NCBI RefSeq assembly: GCF_002368415.1
Contig: NZ_AP018290.1
Coordinates: 1,987,470 to 2,051,469 of the forward strand
DNA: 64,000 nt
Direction of reading: 5' to 3'
Source: Calothrix sp. NIES-4105
Lineage (GTDB): Bacteria; Cyanobacteriota; Cyanobacteriia; Cyanobacteriales; Nostocaceae
In this document: positions 36,433 to 45,010 of the stretch, piece by piece
Numbering within the stretch: position 1 is the first letter of the stretch
How the letters are laid out: each line of letters opens with the position of its first letter
The notes under the pieces: generated by a model
The model's database searches: none
Told to the model about the DNA's origin: nothing
What the model saw: the letters and a program-made list of their open reading frames with translations, nothing else
Translations under genes and position numbers: made by a program

Positions 36433-37227
36433 TCAGCTTAAAAATGGTTCAAAAGTAGGTAGTAATTGAGAACGACTTAAAACTAAAGTTGGATAGGAAA
36501 TATTACTGTAATCAATACCAGGTTCAGCAGGGAAAGGTTGTGATTTTAAGGATATCCAAGTACCACCTGCTGCTTGAACGATAACCCATGCTGCTGCTAT
36601 ATCCCAAATTTTGGGTGTAGCTTCGATACCACCTAATACGGCGCCATGAGCAACTGTGAGGAAATTATAGCTTGCTACTCCCAGCATCCTAATTTTACAA
36701 GGAAAGTCTTTTTGAATTACTGAAGTACTGCGCGAACAAACGTTGAAGAAATGGTTGCCGCTTGGTGCATCGTTACTTGTATGTATAGGATGATTGTTGC
36801 GAAAGGCGCCTGTTGGTGTGTCTAATCCAGAATTGCCTGAGTAAAATCCATGATAGGATTCGTTTAATGTTGGCACATAAACAAAACCGAAAATAGGTGT
36901 ACCTTTATATAGTAAGCCTAGCGAAATTGACCAGAGCGGAAGACCGCGCGCAAAGTTTGTAGTTCCATCTAATGGGTCAATTACCCAGCACCAATCATTA
37001 TCAGGCAATACTTTATTACCTTCTTCAGTCAGAATACCGTAATCGCTAAAATTAGAAACTATAGCATCACGAATAGTTTGGTCTGCCCATTTATCAGCTT
37101 GTGTAACCAAGCTACCATCAGCTTTTTCGTCAGCTTGCACTTTTCCAAAATCTTGGATAAGTTGACTACCAACTTTTTCACAGGTTGTTTGAGCAAATTC
37201 AAGAATCGTTGTCCAGAAATCTATCAT
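36433..37227 (-). CDS. Inositol monophosphatase family phosphatase
   Basis: 264 residues. Metal motif VIDPLDGTTNFARG, LTEEGNK upstream and late WDIAAAWVIVQAAGG are the IMPase signatures. Could be an inositol, histidinol-phosphate (HisN-type) or nucleotide phosphatase. Convergent with the SDR gene, 17 bases apart. Confidence 0.88.
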   Translation of the reverse strand: MIDFWTTILEFAQTTCEKVGSQLIQDFGKVQADEKADGSLVTQADKWADQTIRDAIVSNFSDYGILTEEGNKVLPDNDWCWVIDPLDGTTNFARGLPLWSISLGLLYKGTPIFGFVYVPTLNESYHGFYSGNSGLDTPTGAFRNNHPIHTSNDAPSGNHFFNVCSRSTSVIQKDFPCKIRMLGVASYNFLTVAHGAVLGGIEATPKIWDIAAAWVIVQAAGGTWISLKSQPFPAEPGIDYSNISYPTLVLSRSQLLPTFEPFLS

Positions 37228-37261
37228 CTTTTAAAAGTTAGGAATGAGGAATAAAACGGAG

Positions 37262-37440
37262 AAAACTGGCAACGGATACAACGGATGTAACAGATAGAGG
37301 GATGATTATGGATTAATTTTAGGGTGCCTTGAATAAATGAATAGTTATAGATTACTTATCTTGAGGTGCCTTAAATAAACCAAGCCCTTGTTTGTAACGA
37401 ATAAATAATCCGTTACATCCGTTGCATCCGTTGCAAATGT
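37262..37440. repeat. Inverted GCAACGGATACAACGGATG repeats
   Basis: GGCAACGGATACAACGGATG at 37267-37288 and GTTACATCCGTTGCATCCG at 37412-37435 face each other across about 120 bases, also containing two AGGTGCCTT units. Same family as 12929-13026. Confidence 0.7.
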
Positions 37441-38867
37441 TAATCCAATTCTTGTTCTAAAATTGAAGCCATTGCGTCTTTTGCGTTGCGTTGAAATTCG
37501 CTGACGTTAACGCGCGCTAAAAACGATAGTGCTACTATCATACCAATTGCTTGGACTGCGAAGACTAAGCTGTATGGTAGTAAGGGCGTATTGAATAAAT
37601 ATTTGCCAAAATTTAATACTGCCCCTCCCGATACTGTTGCTAATGCCCGTGACATTGCTTGCGCTAAACCCCAGGCACCTACAAATGTTCCTGCTGTTTC
37701 GGCGGCGGTTAGGTCTAACATTAAACTCAGGGCGCCTGTTGTAGTGACACCAGAGGCAAACCCAAATAATACTAAACATAGTTGTAGCAGTTTAGGGTTA
37801 GCAGTTACTCCAGCGAAGATAAGTAGTATAAAGCAAATTGCAACGGCGATGCATCCAAGTTTTGTGGTAGTTTTTTTACCAATACGTGGTGCTATAAAAA
37901 GTCCTGTTAATCCTAAGCCAAGTAGTGTCCCGGTTCCAAAGAATGAATTTAACATGGTTGTCTCGGCAATGGTCATTTTAAATACTTCGCCTCCGTAAGG
38001 CTCCATCACCGCGTCTTGCATAAACAAGCTGATGGTCATTACGAGTAAGAAGGTAAAAAATATCCCTGTTTGGCGACTAGCTGTTAAAATTTTCAATGCA
38101 TGACCTAGCGTTATTTTATCTTCTCGAACGGTAGGTGTAGAACGTTTAGAAAGACGTGAGTATTTCTTTTCAACACCAACTGTTGCAATCAAACACAGCA
38201 AAAATGCGACTGCTGGTATAATTGTAAACAAGCGATTGACTTGCGTTTGAATAACTTCAATTGGTGCGTTTAGTTGAATTTGTCTAAGTAAACCACTGCT
38301 AGTTATTGCACCAATAATAATACCTACCATCAACATCGACCAAACAATACCAACTATTTTGGAGCGGTTGTCTTCGTCGGAGATATCTACTAATAGTGCT
38401 ACAAATGGTGTAGAACTAGCACTTAATGCAACTCCATATATTGCAAATATTAGCCCTAGTAGTGCCACCCATATTGTAGTTTGACTTGTCCAGGCACCTC
38501 CAGGTTGTAAACTGGCGCCCACTTGCCAAACAACTTGCACAGCTAAAAACGCTGACACCGCAAACAAAGCGGCGCCTAACCATACATAACCAGTGCGATG
38601 ATGTCCTAAAAATGGCTTTGAGTCAGAAATCTGTCCAAACCATATTCTAACCGGAGCCACAAATTGATGCATTGCAATTGCCAGTGCTGCAATTAGTGCT
38701 GGAACCTTTAACTCATCAATCATGATGCGGTTAAGCACACCTAACGTCAAAACCGACATTATTCCCAAAGCCATTTGGAAAAAGCCAAGTCGAAACATCG
38801 TTAAAGTATCGACCTTTGGGAGACTGTGTGCATCGTACTGCGAACTTGATAAATTTCCGCTAGCCAT
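37440..38867 (-). CDS. PucC/LhaA-like BCD family MFS carrier
   Basis: 475 residues from ATG at 38867 (MASGNLSS), preferred over the upstream in-frame ATG at 38969, whose extension lacks family character. About twelve membrane segments. MFRLGFFQMALGIMSVLTLGVLNRIMI and FGQISDSKPFLGHHRTGYVWLG are typical of the PucC family, linked to chlorophyll delivery or pigment-protein assembly. Located downstream of the phycocyanin genes but separated from them by a strong terminator. Confidence 0.85.
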   Translation of the reverse strand: MASGNLSSSQYDAHSLPKVDTLTMFRLGFFQMALGIMSVLTLGVLNRIMIDELKVPALIAALAIAMHQFVAPVRIWFGQISDSKPFLGHHRTGYVWLGAALFAVSAFLAVQVVWQVGASLQPGGAWTSQTTIWVALLGLIFAIYGVALSASSTPFVALLVDISDEDNRSKIVGIVWSMLMVGIIIGAITSSGLLRQIQLNAPIEVIQTQVNRLFTIIPAVAFLLCLIATVGVEKKYSRLSKRSTPTVREDKITLGHALKILTASRQTGIFFTFLLVMTISLFMQDAVMEPYGGEVFKMTIAETTMLNSFFGTGTLLGLGLTGLFIAPRIGKKTTTKLGCIAVAICFILLIFAGVTANPKLLQLCLVLFGFASGVTTTGALSLMLDLTAAETAGTFVGAWGLAQAMSRALATVSGGAVLNFGKYLFNTPLLPYSLVFAVQAIGMIVALSFLARVNVSEFQRNAKDAMASILEQELD

Positions 38868-39011
38868 TTTGCTTGTATATCCGACAAATAAAAGTTTTCT
38901 TATCTTTTTTCTAGGATAAACGCCTGCCGCACTCCTTGAAATCAGAAATAAACTTTTTATTTGTAGCATAGGCGTCTCGCCTGTGCAGTCAAGCGTCTCA
39001 TCTATGTGGTA

Positions 39012-39032
39012 GGTGATCTAGGACAGATCACC
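39012..39032. promoter_or_regulatory. Perfect hairpin GGTGATCT/AGATCACC
   Basis: Eight-base arms with a 5-base loop, in the gap between the PucC-like gene start and the cpcA terminator. Could be a regulatory site for the PucC-like gene. No matching copy noticed elsewhere. Confidence 0.4.
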
Positions 39033-39080
39033 AATATTTTGTATATATTTATACAAATTTCCTGAAAAATCAGGTTACAT

Positions 39081-39120
39081 AAAAAAGTAGTAGATAGATG
39101 TGAGTGTTTCTATCTACTAC
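39081..39120 (-). terminator. Rho-independent terminator of cpcBA
   Basis: Perfect 12-bp stem: GTAGTAGATAGA (39087-39098) with TCTATCTACTAC (39109-39120), loop of 10. On the minus strand it is followed by TTTTTT (39086-39081). It begins 60 bases after the cpcA stop, so no linker gene is part of this transcript. Confidence 0.85.
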
Positions 39121-39179
39121 TACTTGCAGAATTAGGAGAACTGAATGACTTAGCTGATAAAAAGGTTGAGAAATCGAAT

Positions 39180-39671
39180 TTAGCTCAGGACGTTGATTAC
39201 ATAATCAATGTAGGAATTAGCTTCTACAGCAGGGTCGCCTGTCAGACCATGATTAGCTTTGATATGTTTCAGAGCTTCGATGTACCAGCTAGGAGACAAT
39301 TCAAAAGTTTTGTTGATTTCAGCTAAACCAGCAACTAGATAGTCATCAATCGGGCCTGTACCACCTGCAACCAATGCATATGTAATAATCCGCAAGTAGT
39401 AACCGATGTCACGCACGCATTTTTGCTTGCCACGCGCGTCTGATGCGTAGTTTGGCCCTTGCAATTGAGTGGTGTAAGGATACTTTTGGTACACAGCGTT
39501 TGCAGCTGATTCAGCAAGACTTTGCGCTTTACTAGACAAAGTTTTCACCGCTTCGAGTGTAGCTGCTGCTTGTCGGAATCGTCCGAAAGCGATTTGAAAT
39601 TCAGTGCTGCTTAAAAACCGACCTTGTGAATCTGCTGTTGCGATTGCTTCTGTTAAAGGTGTTTTAGACAT
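39180..39671 (-). CDS. cpcA: Phycocyanin alpha subunit, sulfur-sparing type
   Basis: 163 residues from ATG at 39671 ([10 protein letters not shown], with GGGAGA upstream); an in-frame ATG at 39692 adds seven residues. Bilin-binding Cys85 in [24 protein letters not shown]-like start and [11 protein letters not shown] are phycocyanin alpha traits. The only sulfur residues are the initiator Met and Cys85. Usual CpcA has several Met and extra Cys. This matches the known sulfur-starvation phycocyanin (cpc3 of Calothrix). Light-harvesting rod protein of the phycobilisome. Confidence 0.93.
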   Translation of the reverse strand: MSKTPLTEAIATADSQGRFLSSTEFQIAFGRFRQAAATLEAVKTLSSKAQSLAESAANAVYQKYPYTTQLQGPNYASDARGKQKCVRDIGYYLRIITYALVAGGTGPIDDYLVAGLAEINKTFELSPSWYIEALKHIKANHGLTGDPAVEANSYIDYVINVLS

Positions 39672-39736
39672 GACTTGATAATCTCCCTGCAAAGTTTGTG
39701 TACTAAGGTCAAAAGTTTAAGTTGTTTAATTCAGAT

Positions 39737-40258
39737 TTAAGCAACTGCTGATGCCGCGCGGTCAAAATAACTAGCGACTTCAGAAAGTAAAGCGCTGCAA
39801 TCACCACGAGTAATCCCATTTGGGTCACCTGCAATTGCAAGTGAAGCTTCTTTAAGCTTTTGAATTCCAACAGCTACTGAAGCTCCGGGAGTTCCTAGCG
39901 CTAAATAAGTTTCCCGCAATCCGTTCAGAGCGCGGTCATCTAACACGCTGACATCACCTGCAAATATGGCGTAAGTCACATAACGCAGAATAATTTCTAA
40001 ATCTCGTAAGCAAGCGGCTGCACGACGACTTGTATAAGCATTACCACCAGGAGCAATTAGTTGAGGCTGCTCTTCAAACAAAGAACGTGCGGCATTCGCA
40101 ACAATCGCGCTCGCATTGCTTGAAATACGATTGACGATATCTACACGCTTGTTTCCTTCTTTGACAAGATTTAGTAGAGCATCTAACTGCCCATTATTCA
40201 GGTACTCTCCACGTGTATCTGCTTGAGCTACAACCTTGGTAAATGCGTCTAACACCAT
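39737..40258 (-). CDS. cpcB: Phycocyanin beta subunit, sulfur-sparing type
   Basis: 173 residues. Bilin Cys83 ([10 protein letters not shown]) and Cys154 (RGDCSALL), and the methylated Asn73 (GGNAYTSRR). No Met apart from the initiator; the Cys found near 109 in usual CpcB is Ala110 (DDRALNGL), and the Met of RRMAAC is Ala80. So sulfur has been removed except for chromophore attachment. The C-terminus ([20 protein letters not shown]) also recalls PecB, but the partner is clearly CpcA-like. First gene of the operon, with AAGGAG Shine-Dalgarno. Confidence 0.92.
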   Translation of the reverse strand: MVLDAFTKVVAQADTRGEYLNNGQLDALLNLVKEGNKRVDIVNRISSNASAIVANAARSLFEEQPQLIAPGGNAYTSRRAAACLRDLEIILRYVTYAIFAGDVSVLDDRALNGLRETYLALGTPGASVAVGIQKLKEASLAIAGDPNGITRGDCSALLSEVASYFDRAASAVA

Positions 40259-40303
40259 TGTTCTAATCTCCTTGTTGTAAACTTTTGGTCAATTTCTACT
40301 AAA

Positions 40304-40329
40304 TACGGTAACACTACCGAGCTACCGTA
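40304..40329 (-). promoter_or_regulatory. Candidate sulfur-regulon site upstream of cpcB
   Basis: On the minus strand TACGGTAGCTCGGTAG (40329-40314) fits the TACGGTA-NN-TCRGT motif seen near other sulfur genes. It is part of an inverted repeat with arms AAATACGGTA / TACCGTATTT. It lies 56-71 bases upstream of the cpcB start. The rest of the 443-base gap to the divergent gene at 40702 is AT-rich, holds no gene, and includes AAGTCTATCGATT (40550-40562), shared with the upstream region of 53178. Confidence 0.5.
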
Positions 40330-40701
40330 TTTTATGAAAGCTAGTATGCCATGAGGAGTGTACAAACACAACAAACTTTTTTATTAACTTTTATTAAGAA
40401 ACCACGTTTATTGCTGCTCTCCCAAGCGATTAAGCTAATTTGGGCGTATATAAACCTGGTTTCGGCTCCAAGTGCATGAAAGTGTTTGGGCTTTATCCAC
40501 TTGCGTTTTAAAGCAACTCGTGACAAAGTAAATATAATTAAAGTACTTAAAGTCTATCGATTAACAGTATTTTAATCAGTACAAAGGCATTGTATTTGGT
40601 CAGGGGCGAACCGAGGCAGTGTGATGTAAGTTTCAATTACAGGTTATTATTGGCGCCCATTATCTTCCTCGTATCATCATTACATTCAAGGAGAATCATC
40701 A

Positions 40702-41781
40702 ATGGTTAGCCAGCACAGAACTATCGAATTGTCTTTGGCAGAACAAGCTGGATGGTTGAATGAAGGTGTATCTGGGTGCAGTGTAGCTTCGTCGCTAGAT
40801 ATGCTGTATTCTTCAGGACGATTAGCGCATGGTGTACCAGAAAGTCTTGGTGGGTCAGGTGGAACATTACTAAGCGCAGTCGAAGAAATTGCTACCGTTT
40901 CGGAACAATGTTTAACAAGCGGATTTGTATTTTGGTGCCAACGGACATTCATTGAATACTTAATATCAAGTTCCAATCGCTGGTTACATTTGCAAATACT
41001 ACCTAAAATCTTACGGGCACAATGCTCTGGTGCCATAGTAATTGAAGATGTTCTTTCTGCGGCGCCAGTACACGCATCGTTAGAAGCAGATACAGTAACT
41101 CTGGAAGGTTTCCTACCGTGGGTGTCTAACCTGCAACCAAAAAACTTTTTTGTAGTAGTGACAGCAAAAACCGATGATGGAAAAACATTGATTGTCGCTG
41201 TTCCATCCAAAGCAAAAGGAATACAACGGGGAGATGATTTACAGCTATTAGGGTTACAAGCATCATGGACAAGCACACTGCATCTAAATAAAGTGCGTTT
41301 GCCTCGTCAATGGATAATCAGTGAAAATGCAGATTTATTCTTGTCACAAATTCGTCCGAAATTAACACTCATGCAATGTGCATTATCACTTGGAATAACG
41401 CGACGGTCACTACAAGAGACTTTACAAAGTACAGATGGAGACAATGAAGAAGCATTAATCAATCGTCTCAGGTATAACTTTTTTACTCTAACTCAGCTAG
41501 AAGCTCAAATCTGGAAACTAGGCAGTTTACAAAACCTCGACTCATCAAAACGCGAGGTACTAGAACTTCGGGTAGCTCTAACGAGATCAGCATTAGACTC
41601 GGTTTGGTTAGAGTTAGAAGCGAAAGGTACAAATGCTTACTTAAAACCTAGCGGAACTGCTAGACGACTGCGAGAAGTAGCATTTTTACCCGTGATGGCG
41701 CCAACTCTTTTACAGGTTGAGCAAGAACTCCAAAAAACAGGCAATATTATTTCTGGGTTAGGCGCCAGCGTATTTAAGTAA
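40702..41781 (+). CDS. Acyl-CoA dehydrogenase-like flavoprotein, possible organosulfur monooxygenase
   Basis: 359 residues. Overall layout of the acyl-CoA dehydrogenase fold (helical N-domain with HGVPESLGGSGG, beta middle domain, helical C-domain). The general-base Glu of true dehydrogenases is not evident. FMN/FAD-dependent sulfur monooxygenases such as SfnB, DszC and BdsC share the fold. Divergent from the sulfur-sparing phycocyanin, so I infer use of an organosulfur compound during starvation. Exact substrate and activity unknown. Confidence 0.6.
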   Translation: MVSQHRTIELSLAEQAGWLNEGVSGCSVASSLDMLYSSGRLAHGVPESLGGSGGTLLSAVEEIATVSEQCLTSGFVFWCQRTFIEYLISSSNRWLHLQILPKILRAQCSGAIVIEDVLSAAPVHASLEADTVTLEGFLPWVSNLQPKNFFVVVTAKTDDGKTLIVAVPSKAKGIQRGDDLQLLGLQASWTSTLHLNKVRLPRQWIISENADLFLSQIRPKLTLMQCALSLGITRRSLQETLQSTDGDNEEALINRLRYNFFTLTQLEAQIWKLGSLQNLDSSKREVLELRVALTRSALDSVWLELEAKGTNAYLKPSGTARRLREVAFLPVMAPTLLQVEQELQKTGNIISGLGASVFK

Positions 41782-42316
41782 ATTTAAGATTTTTGCCTTC
41801 GTGAGTTTATTACTAGAAATGCTTGCACTCAACGAAGGTATAAAATGTCAGGCAGACTTCCATAATAACGATTATCTACATTCACTAGCTAAATGCTATT
41901 AATTATACCAATTTCTGATTTAAGTGGACTTGGTGATAAACTGCCGCGTCCAGTTACACTACTCCCTTCACGCTCAAAAAATACCGAATGAACCGCAAAG
42001 GACGCAAAGTATGCTAAAGAAGAAAAATTTATAGGTAATCTTCTAGTAGGAAGGGAGTAAACTCACCCAATGGTTTATCACCAGAATTTCTAGGATAAAT
42101 TTGAGCAACAAGTCTTGTAGCAACAACTATCTAAAAATATTGCATTACGGGCTGTAATCGAAATATTCCCAGAATCGCCCAGATAATTCAGCGCTGGGAT
42201 GGTATATAATGTTTGTGTTAGAACTAAACAAAGTTTCACTGTTCAACTAAAAATTTGATGTTGTTCGTTATAATTATGATAATAATTTAATCTACTTATT
42301 AATTAAGGTATAAAAG
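41782..42316. other. Gene-free stretch with remnants
   Basis: 535 bases. A dispersed GAACCGCAAAGGACGCAAAG repeat at 41989-42008 and two short open stretches, one minus (about 42018-42120, reads ATRLVAQIYPRNSGDKPLG), one plus (about 42120-42190), that look like gene scraps without identifiable parents. An AT-rich promoter for the antitoxin gene probably lies at 42250-42300. Confidence 0.4.
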
Positions 42317-42565
42317 ATGAATGTAATTGGTGTAGATGAAGCGCAAAAGCGTCTTGATGCTGTTATTAAAAATAGTGTAGAATCGCATACGCCAGTAATT
42401 ATTACTGCAAATGAAAGTCAAGTCGTACTTATTGCCCTTGAGGATTGGAACGCTATTCAAGAAACATTATATTTACTTCAAATCCCTGGTATGCGAGAAG
42501 ATATTCTTGAAGGAATGCGTACTCCTATTGAAGAATGTGCGACAAAAGAGGAACTTGATTGGTAA
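42317..42565 (+). CDS. Phd/YefM-family antitoxin
   Basis: 82 residues. MNVIGVDEAQKRLDAVIKN... followed by TPVIITANESQVVLIALEDWNAIQETLYLL is the YefM pattern: N-terminal DNA-binding part, then helix that wraps the toxin. Overlaps the toxin start as TAATG. The partner toxin is broken (next entry), so the antitoxin is now an orphan here. Confidence 0.88.
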   Translation: MNVIGVDEAQKRLDAVIKNSVESHTPVIITANESQVVLIALEDWNAIQETLYLLQIPGMREDILEGMRTPIEECATKEELDW

Positions 42566-42721
42566 TGTGGGAGTTACGTTTCACGAAACGAGCGCAGAAA
42601 GACGCAAAAAATTTAGCTGCGTCAGGGCTAAAGTCTAAAGCAGAAGCACTTCTTGCTGTAATAGAGCAGAATCCTTATCAAAATCCTCCTTCATACGAAA
42701 AGTTGAAGGGAGATTTACAGG
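42565..42721 (+). pseudogene. Truncated RelE/YoeB-like toxin
   Basis: From ATG at 42565, about 52 residues match the toxin start: MWELRFTKRAQKDAKNLAASG and PSYEKLKGDL. Homology ends at the GATTTAC-AGG-GTAAATC junction (42712-42728). The frame then continues to 43137 through the antisense of cysT. The catalytic C-terminal part of the family (Arg/His/Tyr region) is missing, so it should be inactive. Confidence 0.8.
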
Positions 42722-43097
42722 GTAAATCTACAGAAGCATCAATTAGTTTTTTGAATGGAAAGTCGTATCTTACAAGCACCCAGGCAAGCAGAGTACCAAA
42801 GACTCCATTAATCAAAGCCGTAACTAGAGATGTAGTGAAAGTCACGTCATATGCAAACAGTGCCATTGGACTAGTAGCAATTCTCCAAAAGTCAGCCGGA
42901 GATTCACTGCTAGATTTTAAAAACATAGCAATTATCGGCACTATGAGCATAACGGTCAAGTATAAAACACTTATCCGCCAAGCCCAAGAATTACCAATTA
43001 ATACGTTAAGGAATTGTTTCCAAGCAGGTGTATCAGCTTGCAAGCGCTTTTTAGAAGATAAAATAGGCATAGCAATTGTGGATTTTGCTCCGCACAT
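42719..43097 (-). pseudogene. cysT: Truncated sulfate ABC permease (cysT 5' fragment)
   Basis: About 125 residues: first membrane segment (VLYLTVMLIVPIIAMFL), then FWRIATSPMALFAYDVTF, ALINGVFGTLLAWVLVRYDF and IDASVDLP, all CysT/CysU N-terminal features. Homology stops at DLP, after which the frame enters the antisense of the toxin gene. More than half of the permease is gone. No cysW or rest of cysT is seen in the window. Start could be ATG 43097 or 43070. Confidence 0.82.
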
Positions 43098-43220
43098 GAA
43101 TACATTAATAAAGGTAGGCTTTCCACTGATGACTTAAATCTGGGGACGGGCAAGGATGCCCATCCCACAAGATGGAGAATTTAATTTCTCGAATTCTGCT
43201 AGATGTCTTTTTATTTAATC

Positions 43221-43236
43221 TACGGTGAATCTATAG
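43221..43236 (+). promoter_or_regulatory. Motif-like site upstream of cysT fragment
   Basis: TACGGTGAATCTATAG, a weaker match to the TACGGTA-NN-TCRGT motif, 124-139 bases upstream of the cysT fragment start. The gap 43138-43483 also holds a GGGCAAGGATGCCC repeat (43146-43175), a GGATGTAACGGATG-type repeat (43351-43380) and the palindrome at 43424; no gene. Confidence 0.3.
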
Positions 43237-43423
43237 ACTTATAACATTCTATATTTATGTCATAGATTACACACTTTCTACTTGAACTTCAATAGTTAAA
43301 ATACACAATATTGATAGATTATAAGTACTTTTGTAGATTAGGCGACATTTGCAACGGACGCAACAGATGTAACGGATGATTTTCATCCGTGATAGTAGCT
43401 CAACCATAATAAAATTATCGTCG

Positions 43424-43451
43424 GTAGAGACGTTACATGTAACGTCTCTAC
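43424..43451. repeat. GTAGAGACG palindrome (TTACATGTAA core)
   Basis: Perfect 28-base palindrome with GTAGAGACG / CGTCTCTAC ends and core TTACATGTAA, identical to that at 61699-61726. Sits just after the stop of the YeeE-type gene on the minus strand. Confidence 0.92.
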
Positions 43452-43483
43452 TGGGACGGGTTATCAACCGAACATAATAAATA

Positions 43484-44671
43484 TTACATCTGTTGCCCAA
43501 ATACTGGGCGTAACTTGGCGCCGATAAAACTTCCGATTAAAGCAAAAATAATCCAAATCCAACCGTGTAAACTAGTAGAAGCTATACCACCGAAAAAGGC
43601 GTTAACATTACAACCAAAGGCATTCAGGGCGCCATAACCCATTAATAGTCCACCTAAAAGTGTTGATGCGATGATATTGGGAGTTATTTGAGTTTTGGGA
43701 ATTAGTCTACCTGCAAGTGCTGCTGCTAAAAATGCTCCTAAAACAATACCGATGTTCATTACTGAAGTGATATCAGCAAAAACGCTTTGTGATAAAGCTG
43801 TCTGCTGTGCTTTTCCAGCCCAAAATGGAGTATCTGATGGGTTCCAGCCAAAGATAGTGGCTATTTTCGCACTCCACAGAGCAAAACCCCAAGTAATTCG
43901 CCAGGGTTGACCAGAAATTATTAAAGTTAAGAAATTTAATATTGCTAGAGCAATGGCGCCTTTAAGAAGTGAAGCAGGTATTTCTATTCGCTTATGTACT
44001 TTTGTACTCCATACCCAAAGCAAACCAGCGAGTATCACAAATACTCCTAGCTGTAAGAAAACGGCGCCTGTCCAACCCAAGCTTTGTCCAAGTACAACTG
44101 GGGGAATAGATGGTAAATTAGCCCAGAGGTGACGATTCAAACTTGCCCAAAATGAACCAATACAAAAGGCTATCACGGTGAAAATCATCGACAGACTACC
44201 GCTACCAACAGTATAAAGTGTGCCACAACCACAACCGGAAGCTATCTGCATTCCAATACCAAATAATAAAGCACCAATCGCACCCTGAACTCCTACAGGT
44301 GCTATAGACCCTTTAACTTCTTGACCGAAAGCTGTACCAGAAGCTAGTACAGGAGCAAACAAAACTGTAGCAACTGCCAGCATTAACAACTGAGCATAAA
44401 TTCCACCTACATCTCGTTTAAATAAAAACTTGCGGTAAGCGGAAGTAAAGCCAAAACTCGAATAATATAAAGTTATTCCTAATAATCCACCAATTAAAAA
44501 TAATACGCTTTGGCGCCAACCATAGCGACTTAAAGCAATCGTTCCAATAGTAAATAATGCTAGAGCAATAAAAACAATCGGTTTTTGCGCGCGTTTCTGT
44601 GGTGGTTCCTGTGAGTACTGTGATACCTCCAAATGCGTCGATGAAACATTGTGATTAATATTACTACTCAT
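43484..44671 (-). CDS. YeeE/YedE (TsuA-like) sulfur/thiosulfate transporter
   Basis: 395 residues, about ten membrane segments after a hydrophilic start. Two internally repeated conserved Cys regions: GIGMQIASGCGCGTLYTVGSG and AFGCNVNAFFGGIASTSLHGW, matching the cysteine relay of TsuA, a thiosulfate uptake channel. In the same direction as the rhodanese gene. Expected to import thiosulfate or reduced sulfur. Confidence 0.85.
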   Translation of the reverse strand: MSSNINHNVSSTHLEVSQYSQEPPQKRAQKPIVFIALALFTIGTIALSRYGWRQSVLFLIGGLLGITLYYSSFGFTSAYRKFLFKRDVGGIYAQLLMLAVATVLFAPVLASGTAFGQEVKGSIAPVGVQGAIGALLFGIGMQIASGCGCGTLYTVGSGSLSMIFTVIAFCIGSFWASLNRHLWANLPSIPPVVLGQSLGWTGAVFLQLGVFVILAGLLWVWSTKVHKRIEIPASLLKGAIALAILNFLTLIISGQPWRITWGFALWSAKIATIFGWNPSDTPFWAGKAQQTALSQSVFADITSVMNIGIVLGAFLAAALAGRLIPKTQITPNIIASTLLGGLLMGYGALNAFGCNVNAFFGGIASTSLHGWIWIIFALIGSFIGAKLRPVFGQQM

Positions 44672-44714
44672 AATTAATAATACTTATAAAAATTGACTTT
44701 TCATGCATGGGTTA

Positions 44715-44820
44715 AAAACCTCTCCCCCAACCCCTCTCCTTGTAGGAGAGGGGGGCAAATATACTTATATACTTAAATATACTCCCCCTTCCCTATGAGG
44801 GAAGGGGGTTGGGGGGTTAG
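44715..44820. repeat. Dispersed C-rich/G-rich hairpin repeats
   Basis: CCCCTCTCCTTGTAGGAGAG hairpin (about 44733-44752) and CCCCTTCCCTATGAGGGAAG hairpin (about 44784-44806). A related unit with CCCTTGTAGGGAAGGGG is at 47757-47785. Typical dispersed cyanobacterial intergenic repeat. Confidence 0.75.
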
Positions 44821-44821
44821 G

Positions 44822-44974
44822 TTAAGTATCCTTATTACCACCACTATTTTTCTGTGGAGGTGGTTCGGCTTTTGTGCAGCTTATCAAAGTTTGATTTGCT
44901 CCCTCTGTTAGTTGTGTATTTTGGTAAACAAAACTAACAATTAATACTACTAGCGTTAAAATTCCCAACTTCAT
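44822..44974 (-). CDS. Possible 50-residue exported peptide
   Basis: ATG at 44974 preceded by GGAGGAAC. Product begins MKLGILTLVVLIVSFVYQ (a hydrophobic N-terminal segment) and ends in a Pro/Gly/Lys-rich tail with one Cys. Lies 36 bases after the rhodanese stop and before the YeeE gene on the same strand, so co-transcription is likely. No family recognised; could be spurious. Confidence 0.45.
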   Translation of the reverse strand: MKLGILTLVVLIVSFVYQNTQLTEGANQTLISCTKAEPPPQKNSGGNKDT

Positions 44975-45010
44975 CTAGATGTTCCTCCATTAACTCAACA
45001 TTATTGACTA

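Noticed and set aside
39737-40258. PecB (phycoerythrocyanin beta) instead of CpcB
   Set aside because: The C-terminus is PecB-like, but the partner alpha subunit is plainly CpcA-like and the sulfur-free composition fits cpc3; not fully excluded.
40686-41276. 196-codon open frame on the minus strand
   Set aside because: It is antisense to the acyl-CoA-dehydrogenase-like gene, Ser/Cys/Pro-rich and without protein family character.
42728-43137. C-terminal 140 residues of a 192-residue toxin-like frame
   Set aside because: They are the antisense of the cysT fragment and do not belong to a real toxin; only about 52 residues are kept.
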